Origin: Pseudomonas sp.
GTDB lineage: Bacteria; Pseudomonadota; Gammaproteobacteria; Pseudomonadales; Pseudomonadaceae
Assembly (NCBI GenBank): GCA_030654635.1
Contig: JAURXE010000697.1
Coordinates: 1-6,309, forward strand
Direction of reading: 5' to 3'
Length of the DNA: 6,309 nt
Part shown: one piece after another, positions 5,956-6,309 of the stretch
Layout: each line of letters opens with the position of its first letter
Position numbering within the stretch: position 1 is the first letter of the stretch
The notes under the pieces: model-generated
Told to the model about the DNA's origin: nothing
Seen by the model: only the letters and a program-made list of their open reading frames with translations
The model's database searches: none
Translations under genes and position numbers: made by a program

Positions 5956-6243
5956 TTACAGCCCGCCGCGCACACCAACCCCTACACCCAGCTCGGCCAA
6001 GACCGTGAAGGGCAGCACCAGGGTATCCAGCAGCGCACTAAAGGGCAGATCAAGCGCCGGATAGCCCGGTGCTTCACTGCCAAAGCGCTGCACCGGGCAG
6101 CAACCGCCATGCAGGGCGTACCAGTCCAGGCGGGTGCCGGAATAAATAATCGGCAAGTCCGTCTTAGCCCCGTTCAGGGTGCTGACGCTGGCACAACCCT
6201 GCAGCAACAGAGCAGCCAGCACTAACGTGAGCGGCTTATTCAT
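5956..6243 (-). CDS. YceK/YidQ-family (DUF1375) small lipoprotein
   Basis: The product is 95 residues. The signal sequence ends LLLQGC with Cys17 as the lipidated residue and Ala at +2, predicting outer-membrane localisation. The mature part has the family phrases YSGTRLDWYAL (about 34-44) and DLPFSALLDTLVLPFT (about 65-80), as in YceK-type lipoproteins, whose function is unknown. The tail LGVGVGVRGGL is glycine/valine-rich. It is convergent with the methyltransferase gene; only 25 bp separate the stops, with no clear terminator hairpin. The ATG overlaps the end of an upstream minus-strand reading frame and has only a weak ribosome-binding element, so translation is likely coupled. Confidence 0.88.
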   Translation of the reverse strand: MNKPLTLVLAALLLQGCASVSTLNGAKTDLPIIYSGTRLDWYALHGGCCPVQRFGSEAPGYPALDLPFSALLDTLVLPFTVLAELGVGVGVRGGL

Positions 6244-6309
6244 CGCCGCTGCTGTGATGATGTTCGCCCCAGCGCGGCAGCATGTCTTGGGGGATATTCA
6301 GGCAGTTGA
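6236..6309 (-). CDS. Unidentified protein, C-terminal end (partial, start outside window)
   Basis: On the minus strand the frame entering at the right edge is open for 23 visible codons to a TAA at 6238-6236. The visible tail reads NCLNIPQDMLPRWGEHHHSS then GDE. Third positions are mostly G/C (16 of 23), whereas the competing open frame is clearly less so, which favours this one. It overlaps the YceK-like start by 8 bases (ATGAATAA arrangement), typical of an operon. I do not recognise the family from so short a tail. Confidence 0.45.
   Translation of the reverse strand, partial: NCLNIPQDMLPRWGEHHHSSGDE

Noticed and set aside
5931..5969. Possible terminator between the convergent methyltransferase and YceK-like genes
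   Set aside because: Only a 7-bp pairing (5933-5939 with 5963-5969) around a 23-base loop, plus a GCGGCAA direct repeat; no T-run and part lies in coding sequence.

Overview
This window looks like chromosomal DNA of a Pseudomonas-type gammaproteobacterium. The DNA is GC-rich with strong C/G bias at third codon positions, genes are tightly packed, and the gene set (LON-domain protein, LrgA/LrgB pair, MaoC-like hydratase, MORN/C13-peptidase lipoprotein, YceK-like lipoprotein) is familiar from that genus. The genus assignment is an inference from recalled families, not from a search. I see no rRNA, tRNA, CRISPR array, insertion sequence or phage gene.

Layout from left to right. Positions 1-360 hold the C-terminal part of a PAP2-superfamily phosphatase on the plus strand, cut by the window edge. 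Positions 361-495 are intergenic and contain a degenerate 75-bp palindromic element. A minus-strand operon follows, transcribed right to left: lrgA (2162-1800), lrgB (1800-1099) and a stand-alone LON-domain protein (1086-496). Its members overlap or are 12 bp apart. A perfect TATAAT box sits just upstream of lrgA. The 3' end of the LON gene contains a striking nested inverted repeat (495-571).

From the divergent intergenic region (2163-2333) a plus-strand MaoC-like hydratase gene (2334-2789) runs the other way and ends in a clear hairpin terminator (2804-2830). A second plus-strand cluster comprises a large outer-membrane-type lipoprotein with 11 MORN repeats fused to a C13 (legumain/caspase-fold) peptidase domain (2917-4638), an atypical SDR/NAD(P)-binding protein of the TIP30 kind (4665-5306), and a SAM-dependent methyltransferase resembling METTL7 proteins (5319-5930). 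Gaps of 26 and 12 bp suggest one transcript. The window closes with a convergent minus-strand YceK-like lipoprotein (5956-6243), which overlaps the 3' end of an unidentified gene entering from the right.

How the genes work together: LrgA and LrgB are an inner-membrane pair known either as murein-hydrolase/lysis modulators or as small-carboxylate transporters. The C13 lipoprotein probably acts at the periplasmic side of the envelope. The PAP2 phosphatase and YceK-like lipoprotein are envelope proteins too. The region therefore has an envelope flavour, with two or three soluble enzymes (hydratase, SDR, methyltransferase) whose substrates cannot be read from sequence. The most unusual items are the MORN-C13 lipoprotein and the nested inverted repeat overlapping the LON stop codon.
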